Source of the DNA: Gemmatimonadota bacterium
Lineage (GTDB): Bacteria > Gemmatimonadota > Gemmatimonadetes > Palauibacterales > KS3-K002
Length of the DNA stretch: 64,000 nucleotides
NCBI GenBank assembly: GCA_020344015.1
Contig: CP070812.1
Coordinates: forward strand, 3,456,840 to 3,520,839
Direction: 5' to 3'
Positions 54,413 to 64,000 of the stretch are shown piece after piece. Below the pieces are notes generated by a model, which saw only the letters and a list, made by a program, of their open reading frames with translations, was not told the DNA's origin and searched no databases. Both the position numbers and the translations under genes were made by a program. Position 1 is the first letter of the stretch, and the number at the start of each line of letters is the position of its first letter.

Positions 54413-57122
54413 CCCCGCCCCGGGGCGGGCGCTGGCCGCCCTCACCGCGGTCGCGCTGGCAGGGCTGCCCCCATCCGTCCCCGAACTGCCGGCCGCGCCC
54501 CTGCCGCCCGCCGCTGTTCCGCAGGACACGACTCGAGCCGCACAAGACACGACCCGGGCTCGCAGGCCGGATAGGGTGCCCGACCTGGAGGGGGCTGCTC
54601 AAGATTCAGTAGCCGCCGACTCGCTGCGCGATCTCGGCGAGCCGTTCCCTGATCCCGATTCGCTGATGCGGGCCCTAATGGAACGTCCCGGCTACCGCCC
54701 CGTGATCTATCGCGGAGACACGCTGCAGTTCTACACGGGCGACCAGAGGATCCACCTCAATCAGCGGGCGCACATCGAGCGCGTGCAAGAGAACGAGAAC
54801 CTGTACGCCGACTCGGTCATCTTCGACGGCCAGACCCAGTACATAATTGCCTTCGGCAAGTCCAAGCTGATCAACAACAAGGGTGAGGAGGTGGACAGCG
54901 AGGAGGGCCCCTTCTTTTATCACACGGAGTCGAAGATCGGAACGGTCGTCGGCGGGCGAACGCGCTGGGAGATCTGGAACGTCGAGGGCGATTTCACCCT
55001 CGAGGGCAGCGACACGCTATGGGTGGAGGGGGGCCACTTTACCTCCTGTGACCTGCCGGAACCGCACTACCGCTTCGAATCGGACAAGATCAAGCTCGTG
55101 CTCGGGCACATCGTCGTCGCCTGGCCAGTACGCGTCTACTTTGGGGACGTGCCCGTCTTCTGGTTCCCGTTCATGGCGCAGGACATCCGCAGAGGCAGGC
55201 ACAGTGGGATTCTGACGCTACAGTTCGGGGTCAACGACATCGTTCGCCAATCCGCCGGCTACCAACGGCACATCTCAAACGTTGGATACTACTGGGCGAT
55301 CAGCGACTATATGGACGCCCAGTTCAGTGTCGATTGGTGGTCCGATACTTGGACGCGCTTCGATGGATTCTACCGCTACCGCTGGCGCGAGAAGTTCCTT
55401 TCAGGACGGCTTGGTACCTCCTATTTCATTCTGCCCGACGGCGGCCGGGAACTGTCGCTGGCCTGGAATCACAGCCAGCAGTTCGGTGAGCGGGCCAACC
55501 TTCGTGCCTCGGTCAGTTTCGTCTCGAGTCAACAGTTCCAGCGCGAGAACGAATTCAACCCCGAGCGGCTGGTACAGCAGCTGCGTTCGAACATCTCCTA
55601 TTCGCGCCGATTCGATTGGGGGACACTGAATATCGGCGCCCAGCGGGTCCAACCTCTGTCGAATCCGACGGAGTCGCCGCAAGCTACGACCATGACGCTG
55701 CCGTCGTTCTCGCTCACCCTGTCGCCCATCGTCATAACGCCCTCGCCCTCGCCGATCAACCGAAGCTGGTACCACGGGCTGACCTGGACCGGCAGCACCA
55801 ACCTGACCCGCTCGACTTCGGAGACGCCGGGTCGCCCCGGACAATCGAACTTGAACGGTGGGCTGACATCGAATCTGAGTCTTGGAAATATCCGTTGGAA
55901 CTCGAGTGCGACATACAGAGAACAGGTCACCGACACGCTCGATGTGGTGGAGGACACAATCGTGATCGGGGACAAGAAGCGGCAGGGCGACATCAATTGG
56001 CGAACTTCGCTGGGTTACCAGCAGCGCCTGATCGGCTCCACGACATTGACCCCGGCGGTAAACTTCAGCGGCCAGCTCCGACGCAACAACCAGACGAACC
56101 TCAGGTTCATCTCAGCGCCGACCCGCGTATCCGTCGGTGCTGGCCTCAACAGCGACATCTACGGCTTCTTCCCGGGCGTCGGGCCGGTGGAGCGAATCCG
56201 TCACAAGATTTCGCCGGTCATCAGCTGGAGCTATAGTCCGGCAGTGACCCCATCGCAGCGAGCCCGTGAGGTTTTCGGGGTCGACGACCTTCGTGAGAAC
56301 CATGTCATCACGTTGGGGCTGCAGCAGACCTTCGAAGCTAAACTCAAGCCACGTAACGATTTACAGGAGGACTCGCTCCCCGGCACGCCCCAGGACAGTC
56401 TCGCGGCGAGCCCGCAGCAGGAGGAGGCGCGCAAGATAATGCTGCTCGCCATCAGGACCTCGGCGCTGACCTACGACGTCGTGGAAGGGAAGGTGACGAC
56501 CGGGTCGATCTCGAACTCGATCACCTCCGAGTTGTTGCGAGGGTTGACGCTGCGTTTCACTCACGATCTGTTCGAGGAAAGCGAGACGGGGCGTCGGTTC
56601 GCTCCGTTCCTGACTCAGCTCAACCTCGGTTTCTCGCTGGGCGCGCGCACGTTTGAAGGGCTCTTTGGGGGGGCAGATGACGTGAGGTCGGGCAGCGGGA
56701 TCGTGCCGCAGGCGGAGGAGGTCAGCGATGCGGAGTTGGAGAGTCTAAGGGAAGACGAGGTCCCCGAGCGAGATGAGCGGGGGCGCGGGGCGCGGCAGCC
56801 GTGGACGCTGAGCATCGACTACAGCCTGTTGCGGACGCGGCCGACGCCGGGTCAGGATCCGCCGAGTAATCGTCAATCGGTACGGGCGAACTTTGGTTTC
56901 CAGCCCACCGAGAACTGGAGGCTTTCCTGGCGCACTCAGTACGATATCGAGGGGGGGCAGTTCGTGGACCATTCGCTAAGCCTGCGACGCAGCCTGCACC
57001 GCTGGTCTGCGACCTTCTCCTTCATGAAGGCATCCAACGGCAATTTTGTGTTCACTTTTAGGGTCAACCTGGACGACTTGCAAGACGTGAAGTTTGACTA
57101 CCGCCAGGAAACACGGGGTTAG
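54384..57122 (+). CDS. lptD: LptD/OstA-like outer-membrane protein
   Basis: 912 aa from GTG 54384, which gives a signal-like start (basic RARKR, then [14 protein letters not shown]); upstream ATGs lie inside tatC. After a Pro/Ala- and Asp-rich linker comes an OstA/LptA-like domain ([37 protein letters not shown]) and a long beta-barrel with many aromatic strands ending in Phe-rich [12 protein letters not shown]. It fits the LptD family that delivers lipopolysaccharide or a related lipid outward. No LptE seen. Confidence 0.85.
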   Translation: MRARKRSPTDPAPGRALAALTAVALAGLPPSVPELPAAPLPPAAVPQDTTRAAQDTTRARRPDRVPDLEGAAQDSVAADSLRDLGEPFPDPDSLMRALMERPGYRPVIYRGDTLQFYTGDQRIHLNQRAHIERVQENENLYADSVIFDGQTQYIIAFGKSKLINNKGEEVDSEEGPFFYHTESKIGTVVGGRTRWEIWNVEGDFTLEGSDTLWVEGGHFTSCDLPEPHYRFESDKIKLVLGHIVVAWPVRVYFGDVPVFWFPFMAQDIRRGRHSGILTLQFGVNDIVRQSAGYQRHISNVGYYWAISDYMDAQFSVDWWSDTWTRFDGFYRYRWREKFLSGRLGTSYFILPDGGRELSLAWNHSQQFGERANLRASVSFVSSQQFQRENEFNPERLVQQLRSNISYSRRFDWGTLNIGAQRVQPLSNPTESPQATTMTLPSFSLTLSPIVITPSPSPINRSWYHGLTWTGSTNLTRSTSETPGRPGQSNLNGGLTSNLSLGNIRWNSSATYREQVTDTLDVVEDTIVIGDKKRQGDINWRTSLGYQQRLIGSTTLTPAVNFSGQLRRNNQTNLRFISAPTRVSVGAGLNSDIYGFFPGVGPVERIRHKISPVISWSYSPAVTPSQRAREVFGVDDLRENHVITLGLQQTFEAKLKPRNDLQEDSLPGTPQDSLAASPQQEEARKIMLLAIRTSALTYDVVEGKVTTGSISNSITSELLRGLTLRFTHDLFEESETGRRFAPFLTQLNLGFSLGARTFEGLFGGADDVRSGSGIVPQAEEVSDAELESLREDEVPERDERGRGARQPWTLSIDYSLLRTRPTPGQDPPSNRQSVRANFGFQPTENWRLSWRTQYDIEGGQFVDHSLSLRRSLHRWSATFSFMKASNGNFVFTFRVNLDDLQDVKFDYRQETRG

Positions 57123-57186
57123 GAAACAAGCCTCAAGAACTGCTGGGCCGGGCGGCGGGAAGACAGCGCATGGATTGGAGGAGCCG

Positions 57187-58854
57187 ATGTCCACGGTGAT
57201 GAAGGGGCCGCGCGAAGTGCGGGCTCCGCGGGGAGCGGAGATCTCCTGCAAAGGCTGGGGACAGGAAGCTGCGCTCAGGATGTTGATGAATAACCTCGAT
57301 CCGGCGGTGGCCGAGAAACCCGCCGAACTGATTATCTACGGTGGATCGGGCAAAGCCGCACGTTCTTGGGAGGCGTACGAGGCAATAGTGCGGGCGCTAC
57401 GCGAGCTCGGCGATGACGAGACGCTTCTCGTGCAGAGTGGCAAGCCCGTCGGTGTGTTCACAACGCACCGCGACGCTCCGCGCGTACTGATCGCCAACGC
57501 CAACTTGGTGGGTCGCTGGGCGAACTGGGACTACTTCAGGGACCTGGAGCGGAAGGGCCTGATCATGTTCGGCCAGATGACCGCCGGTTCCTGGATCTAT
57601 ATCGGTACGCAGGGGATCCTGCAGGGGACGTTCGAGACGTTCGCGGCGGCAGCCGGCGAGCATTTCGGCGGCTCGCTCGCAGGGCGCCTCTTGCTCACGG
57701 GCGGTCTGGGAGGCATGGGCGGTGCCCAACCGCTTGCGGCGACTATGAACGGGGCGGCGTTCCTCGGCGTCGAAGTCGACCCGGCCCGGATCGAGCGTCG
57801 CCTGGAAACGCGCTATCTGGACCGCGCCACGGATGATCTAGATGAGGCGCTGGAGTCTGTGCTGGGCGCCCGCGATCGGAAGGAAGCGCTGTCGGTGGGT
57901 CTCGTGGGTAACTGCGCCGACGTCGTCCCCGAGATCGCCAGGCGCGGGATCGTGCCGGACCTTGTCACCGACCAGACGAGCGCCCACGATGCGCTGAACG
58001 GCTACGTACCGAAGGGCCTTTCCCTTGAAGAAGCGGCGGACCTGAGGTCTCGCGATCCCGAGGAATACGTGAAGCGGGCGATGGACTCCATGGCGGTGCA
58101 TGTCCGCGGTATGCTCGATCTGAAGCGCCGGGGCGCGATCGTGTTCGACTACGGAAACAACATCCGGGCACAGGCCCGGGATGCCGGCGTCGAGGACGCC
58201 TTCGACTTCCCTGGCTTCGTGCAGGCCTACGTCCGTCCGCTCTTCTGCCTTGGCAAGGGGCCGTTCCGTTGGGCAGCGCTCTCGGGCGAGCCGTCCGACA
58301 TCCATCGCACCGACGAGTTAGTCCTCGAGTTGTTTCCTGAAGACGAGGCGCTGGGACGCTGGATCAGGATGGCCAGCGAGCGGGTCGCGTTTCAGGGTCT
58401 CCCGTCGCGGATCTGCTGGCTCGGGCAGGGTGAGCGCGCCAAATTCGGCCTGGCCATCAACGAGCTCGTGGCCCGCGGCGACGTCAAGGCGCCTATCGTC
58501 ATCGGGCGTGACCATCTCGACACCGGTTCGGTGGCGAGCCCCTTCCGTGAGACCGAAGGGATGAGAGACGGTAGCGACGCAATCGCCGACTGGCCGGTAC
58601 TCAACGCCATGCTCAACGTGGCGAGCGGTGCGACCTGGGTCAGCTTCCACCACGGAGGTGGCGTGGGTATCGGTGACTCGCTGCACGCCGGTATGGTAGT
58701 CGTCGCCGATGGTACTCCCGAAGCCGCAAGGCGGCTGCAGCGCGTGCTTACCAACGATCCGGGCAGCGGTGTGGCGCGGCACGCCGATGCCGGCTATGAG
58801 AGCGCCGTAGAGACCGCCCGCAAGCATGGGATTAAGATCCCTATGCCGGGATAG
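57187..58854 (+). CDS. hutU: Urocanate hydratase
   Basis: 555 aa from ATG 57187 (SD GGAGGAG), the usual length. Histidine degradation: urocanate + water gives imidazolonepropionate. Seen: [43 protein letters not shown], the NAD-binding [21 protein letters not shown], and [16 protein letters not shown]. Upstream frame into 57,094 has no family match. hutH is not in the window. Confidence 0.97.
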   Translation: MSTVMKGPREVRAPRGAEISCKGWGQEAALRMLMNNLDPAVAEKPAELIIYGGSGKAARSWEAYEAIVRALRELGDDETLLVQSGKPVGVFTTHRDAPRVLIANANLVGRWANWDYFRDLERKGLIMFGQMTAGSWIYIGTQGILQGTFETFAAAAGEHFGGSLAGRLLLTGGLGGMGGAQPLAATMNGAAFLGVEVDPARIERRLETRYLDRATDDLDEALESVLGARDRKEALSVGLVGNCADVVPEIARRGIVPDLVTDQTSAHDALNGYVPKGLSLEEAADLRSRDPEEYVKRAMDSMAVHVRGMLDLKRRGAIVFDYGNNIRAQARDAGVEDAFDFPGFVQAYVRPLFCLGKGPFRWAALSGEPSDIHRTDELVLELFPEDEALGRWIRMASERVAFQGLPSRICWLGQGERAKFGLAINELVARGDVKAPIVIGRDHLDTGSVASPFRETEGMRDGSDAIADWPVLNAMLNVASGATWVSFHHGGGVGIGDSLHAGMVVVADGTPEAARRLQRVLTNDPGSGVARHADAGYESAVETARKHGIKIPMPG

Positions 58855-58863
58855 ACTGAAGAT

Positions 58864-59020
58864 TCGACAGTCGACAATCGATTGCCCAGTATCGGCTCGT
58901 TCTCGACTGTCGACCTCCGACGCCCTACGTTCGGCCGTGCGACACTTGAGCGTCGAGCGTCGAGCGCCGAACGTCGGTCGTTGAAAAGAAGCTGAAAAAT
59001 CGGCAGTCGTATGTCGGCTG
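58864..59020. repeat. Intergenic inverted-repeat island 4 (GTCGA/GTCGG word)
   Basis: The hutU-hutI gap is built from TCGACAGTCGAC-like words. Arms 58864-58874 and 58903-58913 pair perfectly (11 bp); 58927-58935 pairs with 58966-58974 (9 bp); between them GCGTCGA is repeated in tandem, and GGCAGTCGTATGTCGGCTGTCG follows in two blocks. It resembles island 1 in word and layout. No T-run or promoter was found. Confidence 0.75.
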
Positions 59021-59045
59021 TCGAATATTGAACTTCAACATCACT

Positions 59046-60293
59046 ATGCCGGACCACGACACTCTCATAATCGAGGCGTCGCAGATTCTGACCTGCCCGG
59101 GCGGCAGCGAACCGCGCAGGCGTGGATCGATGTCCGACATCGGCCTGGTGGAGGACGGGGCGATCGCGATCCGGGCTGGCAAGGTCGAAGCCGTCGGCTC
59201 ACGTGAGGGAATAGGCGAGCGCTTCCCGGACGCCGAGCGGCTCGATCTCAGCGGTCATGTGCTCGCTCCGGGGTTGGTCGACTCCCACACGCACGCTGTA
59301 TTCGGGCGTTATCGCCTCGACGAGTACGAGCAGCGCTGCCGCGGTGTACCGTACATGGAGATCGCCCGCCGCGGTGGCGGCATCAACGCGTCGGTGCGCG
59401 ACTTGCGGCAGCGCTCGGAAGCGGAGCTGGTCGACCTCGGCCGGGCCCGGCTACGTCGAATGATGGAGCACGGGACGACGACGGCGGAGGTGAAGAGCGG
59501 GTACGGCCTGACGACCGAGGACGAGCTGAAGATGCTCCGGGTCGTTCGGACGCTGGCGGCGGAGGAGTGGATCGACCTGGTGCCCACTTTCTTGGGCGCC
59601 CATGCCTTTCCGCCGGAATTCCGCGAGCGCCGCGCTGAGTACCTGGATCTCGTGGTCGACGAGATGATCCCAGCCGTCGCCGAGGAGGGTCTGGCGGTCT
59701 TCTGCGACGTCTTCATGGAGCCCGGTGTGTACACGCCCGAAGAGACCCGGCGCGTGCTCGAGGCCGCCGTGACGAACGGGCTGGTACCGAGGCTACACGC
59801 CGACGAGTTCGAATCGAGTGGTGGCGCCGAGCTCGCCGCGGAGTTCGACGCCGCCTCGGCCGACCACCTGGGCGCGATTTCCGAGCCCGGTATCGCGGCC
59901 CTGGCAGGGTCGCGGACCGTCGCCACGCTTCTGCCGGGGACGCTGCTCTTCCTGGGCAAGTCGTACTATCCGCCGGCCCGGCAGCTGATCGATGCTGGGG
60001 CGGCCGTCGCCCTGGCGACCGACTACAACCCCGGATCGTCGCCGACCGTAAACCTCCAGGTGGTGATGAGTATCGCCTGCAGCCAGCTGGGGATGGTGCC
60101 CGCCGAGGCCTTCGTCGCGGTCACCGCCAACGGTGCGGCGGCCCTGCGGCTGGGGGATGGGCGCGGCACGCTGGAGCCCGGGGCGCCAGCCGATGTAGCG
60201 GCCTTCGGCGTTCCCGACTACCGGCTCGTGCCGTACCTTTATGGCTGCAATCACTGCGCTGCGGTCTGGAAGCGGGGGGTGCGGGTCCACTGA
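59046..60293 (+). CDS. hutI: Imidazolonepropionase
   Basis: 415 aa from ATG 59046; a TTG at 59028 lies in the repeat region. Metal-dependent amidohydrolase that acts after HutU: LAPGLVDSHTHAVFGRYRLD (zinc His pair), GGGINASVRDLRQ, HGTTTAEVKSGYGL, LHADEFESSGGAELAAEF, and ATDYNPGSSPTVNLQ. Carries out hydrolysis to N-formimino-glutamate. No clear SD. Confidence 0.96.
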   Translation: MPDHDTLIIEASQILTCPGGSEPRRRGSMSDIGLVEDGAIAIRAGKVEAVGSREGIGERFPDAERLDLSGHVLAPGLVDSHTHAVFGRYRLDEYEQRCRGVPYMEIARRGGGINASVRDLRQRSEAELVDLGRARLRRMMEHGTTTAEVKSGYGLTTEDELKMLRVVRTLAAEEWIDLVPTFLGAHAFPPEFRERRAEYLDLVVDEMIPAVAEEGLAVFCDVFMEPGVYTPEETRRVLEAAVTNGLVPRLHADEFESSGGAELAAEFDAASADHLGAISEPGIAALAGSRTVATLLPGTLLFLGKSYYPPARQLIDAGAAVALATDYNPGSSPTVNLQVVMSIACSQLGMVPAEAFVAVTANGAAALRLGDGRGTLEPGAPADVAAFGVPDYRLVPYLYGCNHCAAVWKRGVRVH

Positions 60294-60350
60294 TCTGCAA
60301 CATAGCTTGCTTTTCGGGGTACATTGCCCGCAGCCGCCTCTAACCTGGCC

Positions 60351-60367
60351 GCGCCCGCAGCGGGCGC
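60351..60367. other. Hairpin in the hutI to TPR-gene gap
   Basis: GCGCCCG (60351-60357), loop CAG, CGGGCGC (60361-60367). It stands in the 210-base gap 60294-60503 and may end the hut transcript, though no T-run follows. The A/T-richer stretch at 60,410-60,430 could hold a promoter but no matched -35/-10 pair was found. Confidence 0.35.
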
Positions 60368-60503
60368 CCGTTCGCTCGGGGCCCGCCGGGCTGCCGAAAA
60401 GTCACGGGGATTGTATATCTTTACAGGTTATGCCGAAGCTTGCCGGGGCTCCCGGCGGCATTGGCGGCTCACGGGGACAACCCGATAGATAGTCAGGACA
60501 CGG

Positions 60504-62741
60504 ATGAGCGCAGCAGCTAGGCACAGGCAGCGGGCGAGAGCCTTCGAGCAGCGCGAGAATTGGAAGCGCGCGATCGAGGAGTACGAGGCTGCGCTCGAGG
60601 CCGACAAGCTGGAGCGGGGCAAGGACGTCGACCTCGCGCTCTACAACCGGATCGGGGACCTCTACCGGCGCGTCGGCAACGTCAACAGGGCCGTCCACTA
60701 CTACGAGCTCGCCGCCGACGGGCACCTCGCCGCCGGCTTCTACAACAACGCGATCGCCCTCTGCAACAAGATCCTCCGCAATCAGCCGAACCGGCACTCG
60801 GCCTACTTGAAGCTGGGCAAGATCGGTGCGGCCAAGGGCTTCCTTTCCGACGCGCGCAGGCACTTCCTCGAGTACGCCGAGCGTATGCAGCGGTCGGGTC
60901 AGCTCGATGCCGCCTTCTCGGCGCTCATGGAGTTCGCCGATCTGTCGCCGGACCCCGAGGTCCGGTTGATGATCGCGGACCAGCTGATCGAACACAATCA
61001 CACGCAGAACGCGGTCGAGCAGCTGCGGCTGGCCTGGCGCGATCTGAACCAGGAAGGCCGCGAGGCGGACGCCCAGGAGACCAGGGACCGCATTATGGAG
61101 CTCGCACCCGACCGGGATCCAGAGGTCCACCCACCCGAGGAAGAGTCGACCTCCAGTGCAACAGATGCGGTGGGTGTCATCGATCTGCCCGAGATCCTGC
61201 CTTGGGGTGACGAGCCCGAACCCGAACCCGAACCTGAGCCTCCGCGACGACCGGAACCGGTTGTGGCCGACGAGCCTGTCATGGCCGACGAGCCGGACTT
61301 GGGCGATGAGCCACTCTTGGTCGAAGAACCCGGCTTGGGCGACGAGCCCGGTCTGGGCGATGAGCCCGGTCTGGGCGATGAGCCGGTCTTCGGCGACGAA
61401 CCGTTCGTTGAGCCGCCGCAAAGCCTGGAGATGACGAGCGACGTGGATGCTGAGGCCGCCATCGATCTAGGGCCGGGTGGCCTCGATATGGAAGGCGTGG
61501 ACATCGATGCCGACTCGCTGCAGGAGCTGGAGCAGGAGCTATTCGGACCCGAGGAGCTGGCCGAGCCGCCGCTTGACATCACGCCCACCTCACTAGGTGA
61601 CGATGTGCCGGTGGAGCCCGAGTTCGGGCACGAGCCGCCGTCGATCGACCTCGAGGAGCCGCCCGCCACCGAGTGGGTCGAGCCGACCCCGGTTACGCCA
61701 GCCCCCGAAGAATTGCTGGAGCCGGTGGTACCGCCGCTCGAGGAACCGGTCACGACTCCGGAAGATCGGATCGCCGAGCTCGAGGCCAGAATACGGACCG
61801 AGGAAGGCCAGGCCGACACCCTGTTCGATCTCGCCGAGGCGCTGCTCGAGACCGGCGATCGTGAGAAGGCGTCCGTCTGCTTGGGTCAGGCGCTTCAAGG
61901 GTACGAGCAGCAGGGTCGCTTCGCGGACGCCGGCCGCGTGCTCGATGAGATGCTCCGACTCGACGTTAACGATGTACAAGCCTACCAGAAGCGGGTCGAG
62001 CTTGCCCTGAGGGCGGGCGACGGCCCAGCCCTGGTCGATGCCTACCTGGCGTTGGCCGACTGTCTCGACCGGAGCGACGCCTCGAACAAAGCTCGCGCCG
62101 TCTACGCGCGCGTCCTGGAGCTCGACCCAAAAAACGGGCGGGCTGCGGCGGCACTCGAGATGTTCGTCGAGGAGGAAGCGGCTCCTGCGGCGCCGGCGGC
62201 GCCGGGCCAGGCGGCAGGGGATTACGTCGATCTAGGCTTGCTGGTCGAGGAGGAGAAGGCGGCGCGCAAGAGCACGCGCTTCAAGATCGCCGCGGCGGAT
62301 CCGCAGAGCGAGTCGGACGTCAACTTCGCCGACATGCTGAGCCAGTTCAGGTCGAAGGTGGCGGAGGCGATCGAGGAAGAAGACGCGGCCAGCCACTACG
62401 ATCTCGGCTGTGCCTTCAGGGACATGGGGTTGCTGGACGAAGCGATCGCCGAGTTTCAGATCGCCGCGCGCGGTCTCGAATTCCGGCTGCGCGCGATCGA
62501 GATGCTCGGCGCCTGCTTCACCGAGAAGGGCGACCAGCGCATCGCGCTCAAGGTTCTCAACCGGGCCTTGCAGGTACCCGGCCACAAAGATGAGGAGCTT
62601 GTCGGCATCTTCTACGCCATGGGCCGCTCCTACGAGGACCTCGGCGAAACGCAGCACGCGCTGGAATGGTACGAGCGCGTCATGGGCTGTGACATGAATT
62701 TCATGGATGTTGGCCGGCGCGTGTCTGCCCTACGGCCGTAA
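60504..62741 (+). CDS. Large TPR protein with an acidic repeat linker
   Basis: 745 aa, no signal peptide. N-terminal TPRs (RAFEQRENWKRAIEEYEAALE, ALYNRIGDLYRRVGNVNRAV), then a Pro/Glu/Asp-rich stretch of about 200 residues with a hexapeptide repeat, then more TPRs (AEALLETGDREKASVCLGQAL, ALEWYERVMG). Acidic linker plus TPR ends suggest a cytoplasmic scaffold. No enzyme motif was found. It is followed by the prenyl synthase promoter. Confidence 0.8.
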   Translation: MSAAARHRQRARAFEQRENWKRAIEEYEAALEADKLERGKDVDLALYNRIGDLYRRVGNVNRAVHYYELAADGHLAAGFYNNAIALCNKILRNQPNRHSAYLKLGKIGAAKGFLSDARRHFLEYAERMQRSGQLDAAFSALMEFADLSPDPEVRLMIADQLIEHNHTQNAVEQLRLAWRDLNQEGREADAQETRDRIMELAPDRDPEVHPPEEESTSSATDAVGVIDLPEILPWGDEPEPEPEPEPPRRPEPVVADEPVMADEPDLGDEPLLVEEPGLGDEPGLGDEPGLGDEPVFGDEPFVEPPQSLEMTSDVDAEAAIDLGPGGLDMEGVDIDADSLQELEQELFGPEELAEPPLDITPTSLGDDVPVEPEFGHEPPSIDLEEPPATEWVEPTPVTPAPEELLEPVVPPLEEPVTTPEDRIAELEARIRTEEGQADTLFDLAEALLETGDREKASVCLGQALQGYEQQGRFADAGRVLDEMLRLDVNDVQAYQKRVELALRAGDGPALVDAYLALADCLDRSDASNKARAVYARVLELDPKNGRAAAALEMFVEEEAAPAAPAAPGQAAGDYVDLGLLVEEEKAARKSTRFKIAAADPQSESDVNFADMLSQFRSKVAEAIEEEDAASHYDLGCAFRDMGLLDEAIAEFQIAARGLEFRLRAIEMLGACFTEKGDQRIALKVLNRALQVPGHKDEELVGIFYAMGRSYEDLGETQHALEWYERVMGCDMNFMDVGRRVSALRP
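61254..61397 (+). repeat. Eight 18-bp tandem units encoding EPxxxD
   Basis: In-frame 18-base units give EPVVAD, EPVMAD, EPDLGD, EPLLVE, EPGLGD, EPGLGD, EPGLGD, EPVFGD. The three EPGLGD units differ by very few bases, pointing to recent duplication; outer units are more diverged. A run of GluPro pairs precedes it. Confidence 0.85.
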
Positions 62742-62754
62742 TCGCACCCCCCCT

Positions 62755-62784
62755 TTGACAAATCCGCTTACTCCTCGCTAAAGT
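62755..62784 (+). promoter_or_regulatory. Sigma-70 promoter for the polyprenyl synthase gene
   Basis: TTGACA (62755-62760), an 18-base spacer and TAAAGT (62779-62784). Predicted start near 62,791, leader of about 46 bases. Confidence 0.6.
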
Positions 62785-62836
62785 GTCGCCAAGTTGTGCG
62801 CCCGGGCGTACATGGTGTTCTCCTGAAATATCGGTC

Positions 62837-63823
62837 ATGCCGCCTACTGCACTGGCAGGACTAGCCCGCATTCAAGAGCCGGTCAGCGATCGACTCGCAG
62901 AGCTCGACGATCTGATGCGTCGACTCGTCGTCGACGAATTCGAGCTTATCGAAGAAGTCAACGACTATCTGCTACTGAAGCGCGGAAAGCTCTTCCGACC
63001 TACCTTGTTGCTGCTGAGCAACGAGATTGGCGACAAGCCGAGCCGTGAGGCCCTGCTGCTGGCTGCCGTAGTCGAAGCGGTTCATTTAGCGACCCTCGTT
63101 CACGATGACGCCGTCGATCACTCGGCGTTGCGTCGCGGGATGCCGACCGTCAACTCGGTCTGGGGCTATCAGACGGCTATCATCATGGGCGACTATCTGT
63201 ATTCGCGCTCGGTCATGGAGATGGCCCGATTGCAGCGGGTCGACGTCATCGCCGTGCTGGCCGCAGCGGCGAACGCCATGACAATCGGCGAGATGAGGCA
63301 GCTCGCCACGCACGATTCCCTCTCGTTTACCGAAGACGACTACTACCGCTTGATCGAGGCGAAAACCGCCTCGCTGATGTCAGCCGCCTGCGAGCTGGGT
63401 GCCATGGTTGGCGATCCAACATATAGGAATAGGCTGAAGAGTTACGGGCACGCTCTGGGCATGGCTTTTCAGGTCGCCGACGACATTCTCGACTATATCG
63501 GCAGCGAAGACGTCACCGGAAAGCCCGCGGGTCACGATCTACGCGAGCACAAAGTCACACTACCGCTCATCATGGCGCTGCGCGAATTCGATGGCGAGCA
63601 GCGGCTCGCTGTGAACGCGCTGTTCGCCGACCCCGAGCCCGATGACGATCTGATCGTGCGCGTCGTCGAGGCCACCGAGGCATGCGGCGGCATCTCGTTT
63701 GCCAGGGCGAAGGCAAGGGAATTCGCGGACCGGGCGCTGAGCGCTATCGAAGGTCTGCCGGAGAGCCGGGCGGCAAGCGCACTGGCTGGAGCGGTCAACT
63801 ACACAGTCGAGCGGCGACAGTGA
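62837..63823 (+). CDS. ispB: Trans-polyprenyl diphosphate synthase
   Basis: 328 aa from ATG 62837. First Asp-rich motif LVHDDAVDHSALRRGMPTVN with DDxxD, second DDILDYIGSEDVTGKPAGHD with DDxxD, and the LKRGKLFRPTLLLL substrate region. It lengthens FPP with IPP to a C30-C50 chain for quinones or similar lipids; the chain length cannot be told. The symbol follows the octaprenyl enzyme. Overlaps the next gene by 4 bases. Confidence 0.9.
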   Translation: MPPTALAGLARIQEPVSDRLAELDDLMRRLVVDEFELIEEVNDYLLLKRGKLFRPTLLLLSNEIGDKPSREALLLAAVVEAVHLATLVHDDAVDHSALRRGMPTVNSVWGYQTAIIMGDYLYSRSVMEMARLQRVDVIAVLAAAANAMTIGEMRQLATHDSLSFTEDDYYRLIEAKTASLMSAACELGAMVGDPTYRNRLKSYGHALGMAFQVADDILDYIGSEDVTGKPAGHDLREHKVTLPLIMALREFDGEQRLAVNALFADPEPDDDLIVRVVEATEACGGISFARAKAREFADRALSAIEGLPESRAASALAGAVNYTVERRQ

Positions 63824-64000
63824 CAAGGGGAGACGGACTACTCGTGCGGCCCTCGGGCCGCTCGCCGTGGCGGATCGCGGCGATCCTGGCGCTCGGCCTG
63901 CTGCTGGGTGCGATTCTGACCAAGCTATCGGTGCTCTTCATTCCCGAAGGTCCGTTCCGGGAATTCTTCACGACGACGATCTCGGCGAGCCTCGGCCCGC
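63820..64000 (+). CDS. Small membrane protein, DUF4321-like, partial at window end
   Basis: GTG 63820 opens in a GTGA overlap with the prenyl synthase stop. Sixty codons are visible: a basic start, a TM segment with IAAILALGLLLGAILTKL, then IPEGPFREFF and a Thr/Ser-rich tail. The pattern recalls the short DUF4321 membrane proteins, but only the first part is present. Confidence 0.6.
   Translation, partial: MTRGDGLLVRPSGRSPWRIAAILALGLLLGAILTKLSVLFIPEGPFREFFTTTISASLGP

Overview
This is 64 kb of a chromosome at roughly 60-63% GC with almost every gene on the + strand. It is a housekeeping region of a diderm (Gram-negative-type) bacterium: it encodes BamD, Tol-Pal, an LptD-like outer-membrane protein, TatC, SecA/SecY and lipoproteins. 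The gene content and protein style fit Gemmatimonadota or a related FCB-type phylum best. That placement is inference from memory of the families; no search was run.

Layout. 1-16,421 holds the end of tuf and then one nearly unbroken S10-spc-alpha ribosomal superoperon (rpsJ to rplQ, with secY, adk, map and infA), followed by an unknown one-TM protein and rpmB. 16,631-17,032 is the only minus-strand gene, of unknown function, with back-to-back promoters between it and hemD. 17,308-19,148 is hemD-hemB. 19,151-26,689 is a nucleotide-sugar and glycan cluster: UDP-HexNAc dehydrogenase, GMD, a GDP-6-deoxymannose reductase-like SDR, a nucleotidyltransferase-fold protein, UGD, UDP-glucuronate decarboxylase and a GT2. 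26,701-33,010 is a TPR/lipoprotein/bamD/nadD/secA operon joined by 4-base stop-start overlaps. 33,256-43,363 carries radC, rel, an EVE protein, a large STAND-like ATPase, uvrB and tsaE-tsaB-rimI. 43,482-48,342 has ssb behind a perfect sigma-70 promoter, a LysM protein ended by a clear terminator, a CcsA/HemX-like protein, hemA and an epimerase. 48,339-57,122 is tolQ-tolR-tolA-tolB-pal-cpoB, nrdR, tatC and an LptD-like gene. 57,187-60,293 is hutU-hutI. The window ends with a TPR protein carrying hexapeptide repeats, a polyprenyl diphosphate synthase and the start of a small membrane protein.

How the genes work together. Most of the window serves translation, protein export, envelope building, tetrapyrrole synthesis and activated-sugar supply. 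No phage, transposon, CRISPR array, defence island, rRNA or tRNA was recognised, and no gap between genes exceeds about 275 bases.

Most unusual signal. Four intergenic islands (46-116, 33,010-33,220, 39,551-39,600, 58,864-59,020) are each built from a different short near-palindromic word repeated degenerately in both orientations, so each can fold into hairpins. Each sits just before the start codon of a gene (rpsJ, radC, uvrB, hutI) that lacks a convincing Shine-Dalgarno sequence. Other points: a probable CTG start with a strong SD (27,416), a leader mini-ORF overlapping hemA, a four-cysteine insertion in SecA, an acidic insertion in ribosomal protein L3, and a frameshifted TPR gene.
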